A program made the translations under genes and the position numbers. This document shows, one piece after another, positions 1 to 9,854 of a stretch of 45,600 nt of DNA; the stretch's first letter is position 1, and every line of letters starts with the position of its first letter. Under the pieces are notes generated by a model that did not search any database, was not told where the DNA came from, and saw only the letters and a program-made list of their open reading frames with translations. The DNA is from Tritrichomonas foetus (lineage: Eukaryota; Parabasalia; Tritrichomonadida; Tritrichomonadidae), in NCBI GenBank assembly GCA_001839685.1, contig MLAK01000404.1, forward strand, positions 25,722-71,321. The letters run 5' to 3'.

Positions 1-180
1 ACAACAAACCCTTCTACAACAAACCCTTCTACAACAAACCCTTCTACAACAAACCCTTCTACAACAAACCCTTCTACAACAAACCCTTCTACAACAAACC
101 CTTCTACAACAAACCCTTCTACAACAAACCCTTCTACAACAAACCCTTCTACAACAAACCCTTCTACAACAAATCCCTTT
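1..180 (+). repeat. 15-bp tandem repeat coding TTNPS
   Basis: Eleven perfect copies of the 15-bp unit acaacaaacccttct run from base 1 to 165. A twelfth, diverged copy (acaacaaatcccttt) covers 166-180. The unit length is five codons, and the array is in the same frame as the kinase that follows, so it codes Thr-Thr-Asn-Pro-Ser repeats rather than being a noncoding satellite. The last copies change to TTNPF. The array continues past the left edge of the window, so its full copy number is unknown. Confidence 0.97.
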
Positions 181-1602
181 GCATTTAACGATACTACAAC
201 AAATCCCTTTTTAGAAAAAACTCCTTCAATGAGTTCCTTTGTATTTAACACTACTCCAACAATCCCTACTACAAACAGTCCTGTGTCTAATTCTTTTGGA
301 GCAATGCCTTCTACCCCAAGCCATCCTATGTCTAATTCTTTTGGAATAAGCTCCTCAGGATGGAAATTATCATCACAACCAACACTCAAATCACCAGAAT
401 TTAGCCTGCCAATTTGGCCAAATTTAGAACACCGATCATTCCCTTCATCACATCTAAATACTGATTTAATTTTCAATTTTTCACCAAATTCATTCAATCA
501 AACAGATGATCCATGCAGATCTGGAGATAAATCAAGATTAAAATCCATTAATGGTGAGGAACAACAAAAAACATCAAAAAAATCGGAAATAAAATCATCA
601 GAAACTATAAAGGAAAGGCTTCAATATGCACTTGAAAAACAAGATGATTTTGAGAAGAATATTAAAAACTTAAATTGTATAATATTATCTCAAAAAGAAG
701 AGTTAAGAAAACAAAGTGAATATATTAAATTACTTGAATCAAAACAAATTTCAAATTCAACCATAGATAAAAATCAAAAAAAATGTGAAACAAAAATATT
801 TTCACAAAAAGAAATGGATGAATATATTCATCATGAAAAAATAGGAAGTGGAGGTTCATCAGATGTAATTAAAGTTTCGACAAACAAGTTTTATGCAATG
901 AAAGTTCTTAAAATTGATTTTGATCAAATTCAAGATGTAAATGAAGAATCAAATACTGAAAATGATTCATATTTTCGCAAAATTCAAAGATTTTTGAAAG
1001 AATATGAAATATTAAGTCAAATTAAACATCAATATGTTATTAAAACATATGGAATGTGTTATGGAGATGAAAAACATCCACCATCAATTTTACTTGAATA
1101 TTGTAAAACGAATCTTAAGAAATATATTAAACAACTTCCGAAATCAGAAATTTCACGAGTTCTCATAGAAATTTGTTTAGGTATGTCATATATTCACCAA
1201 CAAGGCATTATTCATCGAGATTTAAAACCAGAAAATATTTTACTTGGTATTAATTTTCATGTTAAAATTAGTGATTTTGATGTTTCTACACTATCAAAAT
1301 ATTCAACACATACACAGGGTGTTGGAGCATTTATTTATATGGCTCCAGAATTATTAAATGAAGAAGAACACTATACTGAGAAAGTTGATATATATTCATT
1401 TGGTATTGTTGTTTATTTTATATTAACTGAAGGAAAGATTCCCAAATTTTCTCTAAAAAACATTTTGAATGGGGAACCTCTAACAATTCCAGTGACTTTT
1501 GATTCATTTTATCATCATATTATTGAACTATGTTTATCATATAATCCCGCATCACGTCCAAGTTTTGATGAACTTATCAACATAATTCAAATGAGACATT
1601 AA
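1..1602 (+). CDS. Protein kinase with TTNPS-repeat N-terminus, 5' partial
   Basis: This is a Ser/Thr-type protein kinase whose 5' end lies outside the window. The frame is open from base 1, so the ATG at 229 is probably internal. The order is TTNPS/TTNPF repeats, a Ser/Pro/Asn-rich low-complexity part, a short coiled coil (about bases 600-780), then a kinase domain from about 830 to the end. Visible motifs are the Gly loop IGSGGSSDVIKV, the ATP-binding Lys in YAMKVLK, the catalytic loop HRDLKPENILL and YMAPELL. The metal-binding DFG is DFD (Gly to Asp at 1279-1281), which may alter Mg binding or activation-loop movement; the catalytic Lys and HRD Asp are intact. The stop TAA at 1600 is followed by A, giving the parabasalid-type TAAA. 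The family is closest to TKL/CAMK-like trichomonad kinases; the substrate is unknown. Confidence 0.9.
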   Translation, partial: TTNPSTTNPSTTNPSTTNPSTTNPSTTNPSTTNPSTTNPSTTNPSTTNPSTTNPSTTNPFAFNDTTTNPFLEKTPSMSSFVFNTTPTIPTTNSPVSNSFGAMPSTPSHPMSNSFGISSSGWKLSSQPTLKSPEFSLPIWPNLEHRSFPSSHLNTDLIFNFSPNSFNQTDDPCRSGDKSRLKSINGEEQQKTSKKSEIKSSETIKERLQYALEKQDDFEKNIKNLNCIILSQKEELRKQSEYIKLLESKQISNSTIDKNQKKCETKIFSQKEMDEYIHHEKIGSGGSSDVIKVSTNKFYAMKVLKIDFDQIQDVNEESNTENDSYFRKIQRFLKEYEILSQIKHQYVIKTYGMCYGDEKHPPSILLEYCKTNLKKYIKQLPKSEISRVLIEICLGMSYIHQQGIIHRDLKPENILLGINFHVKISDFDVSTLSKYSTHTQGVGAFIYMAPELLNEEEHYTEKVDIYSFGIVVYFILTEGKIPKFSLKNILNGEPLTIPVTFDSFYHHIIELCLSYNPASRPSFDELINIIQMRH

Positions 1603-1990
1603 ATTTATTACATCAATTTATTATTGCATTAATTTGAATTTTCATTTCTTTCTTTCCTTCTTTGCATCTCTCATACTATATTCATCAATAAAATTTCTTA
1701 TTTTAGTTGAAATATTATGTGATTTGCTTTATACCGAAGCTTCAAATTGTTTTCAGGTATTCATATTTTAGTTGATATATATACTATCATATTTCGATGA
1801 CAGTAATTTATAAAATCTATTTATTATTACATTAATTTGAATTACACATTGCTTTTTGATATATAATTAACAGAAAAAAGGCATTTATAATTGATGAAAA
1901 TCCAAATCGATTAGCTCAGTGAAAACTTAGAATAAAATCATATTGGATGTAAAAAGTATTTAATAATATGTAAGAAAACGCTCATTTCAA
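1603..1990. other. Intergenic, degenerate direct duplication
   Basis: This is the AT-rich gap between the convergent kinase and BEACH genes. A 25-bp segment at 1616-1640 (atttattattgcattaattt...) recurs at 1819-1843 with one mismatch. A second shorter pair containing attttagttga lies between them, so part of the gap looks like an old local duplication. No gene was seen. Confidence 0.6.
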
Positions 1991-4900
1991 TTATTTAGTA
2001 TTCATATTTCGAGGAAATACCATTAATCTTCCATTATCAGTCAGTACTAAGAAACAATCATGATTATTATCATATCGCATAGCCACAATATTTGCATCAA
2101 ATTCTGTCAAGTCATAAAGATTTTCTGGATACATCACTTCGAAATACCATACATGACTATCAAAATCTTCGATTCCAATATAATCAAAGTCGTCACATGT
2201 CTTGAAAGTGAACCATTGTTTAAAGTGTGGGAAAGTGTCAATTGCTTTGATGAGTTTTCCATTCACTGATAAAACATAAAGCCTCTTAACACCTCGAACA
2301 ACAATGAATCCCCAACTTTCAGTAACTATGATCTTTTCCGGAACATCATCTTCCAAATCAATTGTAGCAATTTTATCGCCTTTTTGAAGCGATTTGATTC
2401 TAATTTTACAATCATCACAGCCAAATACAATAATGGCAAATTCAATGCTACATTCAAGGGTTATAATATTGGCTCTTATATTACAAAATGATCTGTTGAT
2501 TGGATTATTGATTGTGGCATCAAAGAAATAGTTTATTCTTGACAATGTTGATGGTGTTGCCAAGAAAACAGAGCCACTAAACATTGGCTTCTCTAAGTAA
2601 ACATTTTCTTTAACAATTTTATTCTTTAATGTAACAAATGTTAAACTATTTTTATTGTATGCAATAAATCCAGCAGTTTGCATAAGAGTATAGTCTGCAG
2701 TATGTGCTTTAACACCAGTATTAAATGGTGCATAATTATATGATTTTGGATTATTGATTTGGCAATCGGGTGATTCAATATTAACATGTGAAGCAACATT
2801 TGTGTCATCAAATTTAACACGAATGAATTTTACATCGCCATTTGAAAATATGATGGCAAAAGTGTTCTTTACTAGATAAGGAAAAGCAAAAGCAATAGAA
2901 TGTGTGTGGGCTTCTTCAATATTCATTTGCTGAACAAATGTAGATTTTTCAACAATTTTTCGAGGCGGATGTGGTTCAGGGAAAAGTGACCCAAAGACTT
3001 TATCTATCCATTCATGCAAATTATCACATGCTTCAAGTTTTTGCCTTCGTTTGTAAACATTTTCAGGTGTGTCGCTTTCAAATAAATAATAGTATTCTGG
3101 AAGCACCAAAAGTCGATTTTCAAATTGAATTTCATTATCTGATCGGTCTTTTTCAAAGAACGTGCGCTCCAAAGATGGATAAGTTTCATCAATGATGTTT
3201 TCTGAAAGTGATGGGAAAACTGGATACTGTTCAGCATTTTCATATGTTCTTCCATCAAGTAAATTTAAGATGCTAAGATATAAAAATGACGATGAATATC
3301 CTTTAATCCATTGATTCTGGGCTGCTTTCATTGTTGGAATTAAACTTTCTTTAGTAAATTTAAATTTCTGATGTGGAATTTGACTGAAAACTTTAGCCAT
3401 GTTTTCAGGTTTATCGAATTCAAAAAGATATGATTGATTTAAAGCAGTAACAACTTTAAATGAAGTGTCATCAATATAGAAAATATTCATTAATTCATTT
3501 TCATTTAATTGTTGACTGTTTTTAGCTGTTTTAACAATAAACTGGCTCTTTTTATCTTGATTCGAATAATAGAATAATGTTGGTATTCGTGTTTTATATG
3601 ATAAAATTTTACAATTTGATTTCGGTAAATTGAGTTTCTTTGGCTTAAATCTTTTAATTTTTTGTATAGATTTGTCCCTTCGCATTAAATATGGTGAAAG
3701 TGCATAACAAACCACAGGGCTTCGAACTAGAGTTACAATTTTGTCTTCAAGCATGTGTTGCCTTGAAGTTCTATCTTCTTCTTGTTTAATCATGTTTCTA
3801 CATTTCTCTTCACGAATTGGAATTCCTTGAACAACATTTAATGGCCCTAATAGTTTTAATTTATTTGTAGAAACCTCTCTTTCAAGCCGGGAAACAAAAT
3901 AATCGAAAATTTTAATTCGTTTTATTTGAAGATCAATTGAATCTGCAAAATTCTTCTTTTTATCAATAAAACTGTGGATTAAGTCTTGGATATCTTTCAT
4001 ATTGAATACAGGAACTGCATTTTTAATGATTGTTCCTGTTGATTCTTTTTCTACATCTTTTAAGTTATAATCAATTAATGATTTAGAAAGTTCCAGGCAA
4101 CCTTTCAGTGTTTCAATATCACTGTTTTCGAGTCTAAAATGGAAATTCCAACTTTTTGTTGAAGTTAAAGAAGATAAAATCATTGCGGGTTCAGTTTCTT
4201 CTTTATTATTATCTGTTTGGTTTTCTTCTTCAGTTATCTTTTTAATTTCATCACATTTTGCTTCAACTTCTTTTTTATCTTCCATATTCACTGTTACGAA
4301 ATTTATTACACTGGTTACAAACTTTTTCAACGATGATAAATCTGTGATTTTAATTTGGTTTAACTTTTGCGGTTGTTTAGGTTTTTCTTCAAGTAAACTA
4401 ACAATATCATCATGATACAAAGGTGCATTCAATTTATAGAATGATAAAGTGAATGCCATGAAAAAGATTTGATAAACATGTTCTTTTGAAGCTGCTTTGT
4501 TTGCATATTTAATCATTCCAAGTAAAATATCTTGTAGGATGTTGTATTGTTTACCATGTTCAGCGATAATATTCATATATGCAGCGTAGCAAACAATTGT
4601 GTAAATATCATTTGATACAACAGCATTTCTAGCAATAAAATCTATCAGTTTGTAGTTATTCTCAACCGAATATGCCATTAAAAGAGGGAAAATATACCAA
4701 TGTGTAGAAATGGAGAATTTCACTGGTAAATATTTCGATGGATCTTGATCTGTTTGAAGTCCAATGGCACAAAGTAAAGAAATAAGGTTTTGATATTCTT
4801 TTACAAGTCGTTTCAATTTATCGAAAAGGTTAATTAAAGGAACATTTATATGATCAAGCAATGAATAAGCTTTGCAATGGAAAGTATCTGTATATAGTTG

Positions 4901-7900
4901 GTGTAAAGCAATGACAGTAGCAGTAACAATATCTAGATTATCCATTTCAAGGAAAGTATAGAGACATTCAATTTCTTTATATTCAACTTTAAGAATTGGC
5001 TGTGCAATTTTTTGAATAAGACTTAAATAAGTAACTTTACTTTCATCAAATGAATTAGAAACATATGATACGAGAATATGAGCATCAGAATTTTCAAATT
5101 TCACAAATGCAAGTCTTTCAATGAATAACATAAAGTTTTGGATCGTTTTTTCATCACTGTCTTCATTCAGTAACTGATCAAATTGATTCAAAAAGTAGGT
5201 GAAATAACTTTTTTCTGTGAAAAATGGATAAAACAATATGCAGTTAGAATAATCATAAAGAACTTGATAATAGGTATCGCATCGACTCCAAATTGCACAA
5301 TTAATTAAAATATCTTCGAACCAATAACGCTGAACAAGTTTATTTTGAATATTCGCAACAACTTTGTATAATGATTTATATAAATTATAATCAACTTCGA
5401 TATTCAATAAAATTGCAGCTAGTCTTGCCGAAACATGCTTGTTTGAAGAAAATGATATAATTTTATCGAGAATTCCAATAATCCTATCAATCAATTTACG
5501 TGGAGCAGTTAAAATTGCCTCAACAAGATTATCAATAGTCTGATCATTAGCTAAGCAGGTATTCAGTGTTTCTGTTACATAAGTATTATGAACAAAATTC
5601 ACTTTTATAGGAATATCCTTATATTTTTGATCAATTGATTTATTTATAATTTTTGGTTGATAATCAGATGATGTTACAACATAATCAGTTGGTGCATCAT
5701 AATCATTTTGCATAACAGAAACCATTTCTTCAACTGTCAAAATTCGATTATATACAAATATTCGACTAACACTACCGCATTCTTCATTTGGAAATGTTGG
5801 TGTACGATTATCAAATGAACTGCCACCAAAAGAAACTGTTACATTTCCAGAAGCATAATCAACAAAGCAAAATTCTGAATCATGTAAACGTTCAAAATCT
5901 TTATAGGTGGATAATAATGGTTTTCCATTTGGTTGGTTGGAAAAAGAAATCGCAAAATGTGTCCATGTGTTATTATTCATTCTCTGACAAAGACTTACAA
6001 CTGTTCGAGATTTATCACCCTCATAAGAAGCATAAAGTAAATGGCTTTGTAAAACAATATTAAAACTTCTATTGTATTTATCGGTGATAGAGAAGATATT
6101 TACAATAGCTGTGGATTTTGAAAGAAGTGTTGGATCGGTTTTCAGCCAAAATGTTATTGTTAAATCACCTTTAAAAACATTGTTTGAAAAACCCGTAATA
6201 TTGCAGAATGGCTTAAGTGTGCCAATTGGAAATGATGGTGATGGCTTCACAGGCGATTTCAATAAAATACTATTCACTAGTGTAGCAATTGAAACATCAT
6301 GATTTTCAATGATTAATTGTGTGAGTTTTTTAGCAATGGTGCCGCTTGATTTCGAACCAACAATCAAATTTAAAAGTGGAAAAACAACGCTGTCAATAAT
6401 TGAATCATCAATCTTCATAGAAAATAGAAATCCTTTATATTTAATTGGATTTTCTTTGTTCAAATACGAAAGAAGAATTAAATCAAGATCGCCATTATGA
6501 AAGGCTCGTGCATTGCATTCAGATGCTCGCGCAAATTTCAAGAACATTTTTAATATGTCATTGATCCTTGGATCATTTCGGTAAGCAATTAATAGAAGTG
6601 GAATAAATGATGGTTGACGGACAGCATAAATTGAATTCACAGTAAGGGAATGGGAACCAATAAACAAGTTGAATAATGTTGAATATGATGCAAAATGAAC
6701 GTAAGAAGCAATAATTTGAAAGCGTTTAGCATTAAATTCAAAATGTGGATCTTGGTTGGCGATTTCAGCAAGTATAGAAATTGAAATATCAAAGGCCTCT
6801 TGTGTCTTCTTTTCGTTCAAATGATCTAAAATCAAATCTAAAAATCGGGAGAATTTAGGAATAAGCATTGGACGACAAATTAAAATATTTTGAACAACTT
6901 TATAAATCATTGGTGCTAACTGCTGGTTAATTTTAGCAGTTTTATATAAAAATGAAACAGATTGATCAATATTTGCTTCGCCATCATCAACTGATAAAAA
7001 GCTTCGATGAATAATTTTTAGAATTTGTTGACGAAGGCCACTTTCGAAAAGGAAACGGAATATTGCTTCAACAAATACAGTTGATGATAAACAACTAACA
7101 ACTGTCTTTTCATTTTGCAAAAATTCAAATAAAAAGACAAAAAATGTATTGCGGGGTTCAATTGGTGCATTGATTAATTGCAACACCACCATCTCACGCG
7201 ACACTTGTTTAAAGAATGCATCTTTGCATAACTTTTCTGTAGGTATCATATAGAATGTTCTACCAATAAGTTCAGCCATTAAGAAATGATATCCGCACAT
7301 ACTTTCAACGAGACTGTAATATAAATTAATACAGTTTTTTTTTCGAATTATATCTAAAATTGCTGCTCTAAATTTATTTATGTTTGCATCAAGAGACATT
7401 GGACCGAAAACTGTGCATTTTGGATCGAAAAATACTTCACCAATCGAATCAACTTTTTTATTGTCAATCTGTTCGAATGATTCTTTAAGATAAATCTTAG
7501 AAGGTATAGCTTTAGTACTTGATGGTCTCGAAATGACAGTTTTTCCAACTTTTGATGAAATAAAGAAAATTTTTAAGTTATCATTAATAATTTCTTCATC
7601 ATTAAGTACATCTAATAAATAAAGATATGCTGCAAAAACATCTAAAATGTTTGATTCAATACATGGAAGAAGTGCGATGTTCATTTGATCAAAGAAAATT
7701 GGAATTAATGATGGTTTTAATATAGCGAAGAATTGTTTAAATAATGAAATTAAAGTTTTTGTGGCAGGTGGAATTAAAGCATATAGACCTTTACTTCCCT
7801 CATTTAATTCACTATTAATTGGCATGAAAGAGTGGTTAAAAGTGTCACAAATCTTAAATTTAAAATCAAATTGCGGAAGATGTGGTGTATATAAATATTC

Positions 7901-8797
7901 TAAAGAATGAATAGTTTCTGATGGTTTGACAGTGATTTCTTTTTGTGCTTCAATTGCATTTTTTTGAACTCTGGATGTGAAACATGTTGGTAACTGTCCA
8001 ATAAATTCTTGAACCAATGTTGAATTATCAACTCTTGAAATATAGGCGAAAATTATCACAGCATCATTTTGGAAGTTCAAAAGGAGAGGATTAATTAAAT
8101 CATAAATTTTTGAGAGATTTTCAACTTTAACAATAGGATATCCTTGTTTAAACATATTACAAACCATTTTTAGAGTATTTTTGGTGATTGCATCTTGACC
8201 GTCTGGTTGGATGATCAACCCAAGAAAATGTACAAAGATTTCATAAAAGTCAGAAGATAGTGAACTATTTTTCTCAAAGAATTTCGAAACTGAGATGATC
8301 GTTTTAGTTGTCCATTTGATGTGTGACAAGCGAGCAAATTTTATAGCTGCGTAGAAAGCCGAATTAATGAGATTTTTATTTGAATTTCCCATTAAAAGAA
8401 TTAAAATGTCAACAAAAGTTGTAAATTCGATATCATTAATTGGTTGATTGTTTCTGCAGAAAACTCTGGCAATAATTTGGAAGCAGGCAACAACTACGGC
8501 AATATCAGGAGGACTTGCTTGTCCAGTTGAAATCTTCTTCACTTCATCCATAACTGATTCCGAAAATTCATATCTAAACGAAATTTCTTGCAACGCAGAA
8601 ACAATATTCATATTTGAATTTAGTGAATTTGTTAAAATATTCATTTGATTGCGGTCGATCATGGGAATAGTATTAAGCAGATTAAATTCGAGTGAGTCTG
8701 GTAAATATTTCGAAAATTTTGATGCTTCTCGTCGTAAATGAAAGAGCTGAATGATGGATTTGATGAGTTCGTTCTCTAATCCTTCATTTTTTTCCAT
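1991..8797 (-). CDS. Giant BEACH-domain protein (LvsA/neurobeachin-like)
   Basis: The predicted 2268-aa protein has the architecture of BEACH proteins, large scaffolds for membrane traffic and lysosome/vacuole function. The N-terminal ~850 residues are helical, ARM-like. A concanavalin/LamG-like domain lies near residues 860-1035 (GDLTITFWLKTD). A PH-like segment precedes the BEACH domain. The BEACH signature NLLDGRTYENAEQYPVFP is near residue 1850, followed by LPEYYYLFES and LHEWIDKVFG. A WD40-like C-terminus fills the last ~300 residues. The start is the ATG at 8797, with an in-frame stop 16 bases upstream. It is divergently arranged with the small acidic gene at 9039, sharing a ~240-bp promoter region. 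The Trp expected after YPVFP is replaced, and the BEACH domain looks shorter than in animals. No frame break was seen. The BEACH assignment is firm; the specific subfamily is not. Confidence 0.92.
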   Translation of the reverse strand: MEKNEGLENELIKSIIQLFHLRREASKFSKYLPDSLEFNLLNTIPMIDRNQMNILTNSLNSNMNIVSALQEISFRYEFSESVMDEVKKISTGQASPPDIAVVVACFQIIARVFCRNNQPINDIEFTTFVDILILLMGNSNKNLINSAFYAAIKFARLSHIKWTTKTIISVSKFFEKNSSLSSDFYEIFVHFLGLIIQPDGQDAITKNTLKMVCNMFKQGYPIVKVENLSKIYDLINPLLLNFQNDAVIIFAYISRVDNSTLVQEFIGQLPTCFTSRVQKNAIEAQKEITVKPSETIHSLEYLYTPHLPQFDFKFKICDTFNHSFMPINSELNEGSKGLYALIPPATKTLISLFKQFFAILKPSLIPIFFDQMNIALLPCIESNILDVFAAYLYLLDVLNDEEIINDNLKIFFISSKVGKTVISRPSSTKAIPSKIYLKESFEQIDNKKVDSIGEVFFDPKCTVFGPMSLDANINKFRAAILDIIRKKNCINLYYSLVESMCGYHFLMAELIGRTFYMIPTEKLCKDAFFKQVSREMVVLQLINAPIEPRNTFFVFLFEFLQNEKTVVSCLSSTVFVEAIFRFLFESGLRQQILKIIHRSFLSVDDGEANIDQSVSFLYKTAKINQQLAPMIYKVVQNILICRPMLIPKFSRFLDLILDHLNEKKTQEAFDISISILAEIANQDPHFEFNAKRFQIIASYVHFASYSTLFNLFIGSHSLTVNSIYAVRQPSFIPLLLIAYRNDPRINDILKMFLKFARASECNARAFHNGDLDLILLSYLNKENPIKYKGFLFSMKIDDSIIDSVVFPLLNLIVGSKSSGTIAKKLTQLIIENHDVSIATLVNSILLKSPVKPSPSFPIGTLKPFCNITGFSNNVFKGDLTITFWLKTDPTLLSKSTAIVNIFSITDKYNRSFNIVLQSHLLYASYEGDKSRTVVSLCQRMNNNTWTHFAISFSNQPNGKPLLSTYKDFERLHDSEFCFVDYASGNVTVSFGGSSFDNRTPTFPNEECGSVSRIFVYNRILTVEEMVSVMQNDYDAPTDYVVTSSDYQPKIINKSIDQKYKDIPIKVNFVHNTYVTETLNTCLANDQTIDNLVEAILTAPRKLIDRIIGILDKIISFSSNKHVSARLAAILLNIEVDYNLYKSLYKVVANIQNKLVQRYWFEDILINCAIWSRCDTYYQVLYDYSNCILFYPFFTEKSYFTYFLNQFDQLLNEDSDEKTIQNFMLFIERLAFVKFENSDAHILVSYVSNSFDESKVTYLSLIQKIAQPILKVEYKEIECLYTFLEMDNLDIVTATVIALHQLYTDTFHCKAYSLLDHINVPLINLFDKLKRLVKEYQNLISLLCAIGLQTDQDPSKYLPVKFSISTHWYIFPLLMAYSVENNYKLIDFIARNAVVSNDIYTIVCYAAYMNIIAEHGKQYNILQDILLGMIKYANKAASKEHVYQIFFMAFTLSFYKLNAPLYHDDIVSLLEEKPKQPQKLNQIKITDLSSLKKFVTSVINFVTVNMEDKKEVEAKCDEIKKITEEENQTDNNKEETEPAMILSSLTSTKSWNFHFRLENSDIETLKGCLELSKSLIDYNLKDVEKESTGTIIKNAVPVFNMKDIQDLIHSFIDKKKNFADSIDLQIKRIKIFDYFVSRLEREVSTNKLKLLGPLNVVQGIPIREEKCRNMIKQEEDRTSRQHMLEDKIVTLVRSPVVCYALSPYLMRRDKSIQKIKRFKPKKLNLPKSNCKILSYKTRIPTLFYYSNQDKKSQFIVKTAKNSQQLNENELMNIFYIDDTSFKVVTALNQSYLFEFDKPENMAKVFSQIPHQKFKFTKESLIPTMKAAQNQWIKGYSSSFLYLSILNLLDGRTYENAEQYPVFPSLSENIIDETYPSLERTFFEKDRSDNEIQFENRLLVLPEYYYLFESDTPENVYKRRQKLEACDNLHEWIDKVFGSLFPEPHPPRKIVEKSTFVQQMNIEEAHTHSIAFAFPYLVKNTFAIIFSNGDVKFIRVKFDDTNVASHVNIESPDCQINNPKSYNYAPFNTGVKAHTADYTLMQTAGFIAYNKNSLTFVTLKNKIVKENVYLEKPMFSGSVFLATPSTLSRINYFFDATINNPINRSFCNIRANIITLECSIEFAIIVFGCDDCKIRIKSLQKGDKIATIDLEDDVPEKIIVTESWGFIVVRGVKRLYVLSVNGKLIKAIDTFPHFKQWFTFKTCDDFDYIGIEDFDSHVWYFEVMYPENLYDLTEFDANIVAMRYDNNHDCFLVLTDNGRLMVFPRNMNTK

Positions 8798-8951
8798 TTT
8801 AGAAGAATATTCTTACAATTGATCTTTGTAAACTATTCAAAATCATAAGGAAATATTCATCACCTCATAAAAATCATTCAAACTATGAATTAAAATGGCC
8901 ATTTTATTGTGAATAACGTCACAAAAAGTTGTTGCGCCAAACACGCATTTA

Positions 8952-9002
8952 TTCTCACAAGATAAACTTCACATTTCTTCTCAAACGATAAACTTCACAT
9001 TT
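8952..9002 (+). promoter_or_regulatory. Tandem duplicated start-site-like element
   Basis: Two 25-bp near-identical units, 8952-8976 and 8978-9002, each end in gataaacttcacattt. They sit 37-87 bases upstream of the ATG at 9039. TTCACATTT contains TCACA, which fits the trichomonad initiator consensus TCA-Y-(T/A). Similar TTCACATTT or TCCACATTT strings occur upstream of the PP2A-like and SNARE genes. The promoter function is inferred; the duplication is directly visible. Confidence 0.45.
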
Positions 9003-9038
9003 TTGGAGAACGTTAATCAACATAACTCATCGAATTTC

Positions 9039-9392
9039 ATGTTCAAATATAAAGCACTTGAAGATCGACAAATATTGATAGAAGAAATATACGCAGAACT
9101 TGAAGCAATTCTTTTACAGGCAGAAGGAAATGCTCAAGAAGAAGAAGAAGAGGAACAAAAGATTATCGAAACAGCCAACCAAGAAGAAGAAGAGGAAGAG
9201 GAAATTCTCGACGAAGCAACTCGCAGAAAGAAAATGCAGGAGACGTTGAATAAGGCAGATCCAAACGAAATGACAGATAATCAAAGAAGGAGATATTTCG
9301 CCAGCCTAATCGCCGAGCTTGAAGAGAAGCAAGCCTTACTTCGGCAATCCGTTGTTGTTATCAATCAAATTATACGGAATAATTGCATTTAA
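9039..9392 (+). CDS. Small acidic coiled-coil protein
   Basis: This is a 117-aa hypothetical protein. The frame stays open upstream to a TTG at 9003, but the first ATG is at 9039, giving MFKYKALEDRQ. The protein is mostly helical and highly charged, with two runs of glutamate around residues 38-65 and a basic patch (TRRKK, NQRRR) after them. The C-terminal heptad-like segment (residues ~85-112) suggests a coiled coil. There is no transmembrane segment or signal peptide. It is divergent from the BEACH gene. I recognise no family; Glu-rich low-complexity sequence would make similarity hits unreliable. The long ATG-initiated frame in AT-rich DNA and its balanced codon use support a real gene. 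Confidence 0.6.
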   Translation: MFKYKALEDRQILIEEIYAELEAILLQAEGNAQEEEEEEQKIIETANQEEEEEEEILDEATRRKKMQETLNKADPNEMTDNQRRRYFASLIAELEEKQALLRQSVVVINQIIRNNCI

Positions 9393-9854
9393 TTTTATTA
9401 CTATTTGATAATTTATCAATAAATGTATTTTGTGGATATCATATAGTTATTGTATTATTATATTAATTTTTATGTGAATGATATTATTTATTTACATTTT
9501 CACCTATTAATGACTTCATCAAGAATCATCTGACATATCAGTCAAAATGGCACTGATTTGTCCAGGAAATATTTATCCAAAGTCGGTTTGTAGTTACAGC
9601 ATAAACTCATAATATATCCCTCACTTTTATAAATCGACAAATGAAATGATCTCATCTCACAAAATTTTGCTATTGAGGGTAAATTTGAATAATGTGTATT
9701 TTTTTATTTTCATTGAAATAATCAACTTTTTCGATGCAATTATGTTGTTTTAAATACAATTTTCTGATGTATCTTTTTTGGTTCTGACACAATTCCAAAT
9801 CATAAATCATAACTTTTTCATTAGAATGACCCAACTTTTTCTTTGAAAGAAACC
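9393..9854. other. Intergenic, no gene seen
   Basis: This is an AT-rich gap between the acidic protein gene and the TKL kinase. TTTTTCATTAGAATG at about 9815-9828 contains TCATTA, a plausible initiator about 35 bases before the kinase ATG. It is followed by an ATG at 9826 that opens a 6-codon frame ending before the kinase start. No RNA gene or repeat was recognised. Confidence 0.5.

Noticed and set aside
1..180. CRISPR-like or centromeric satellite array
   Set aside because: Units are contiguous with no spacers, and the 15-bp unit is in frame with the kinase, so it is coding.
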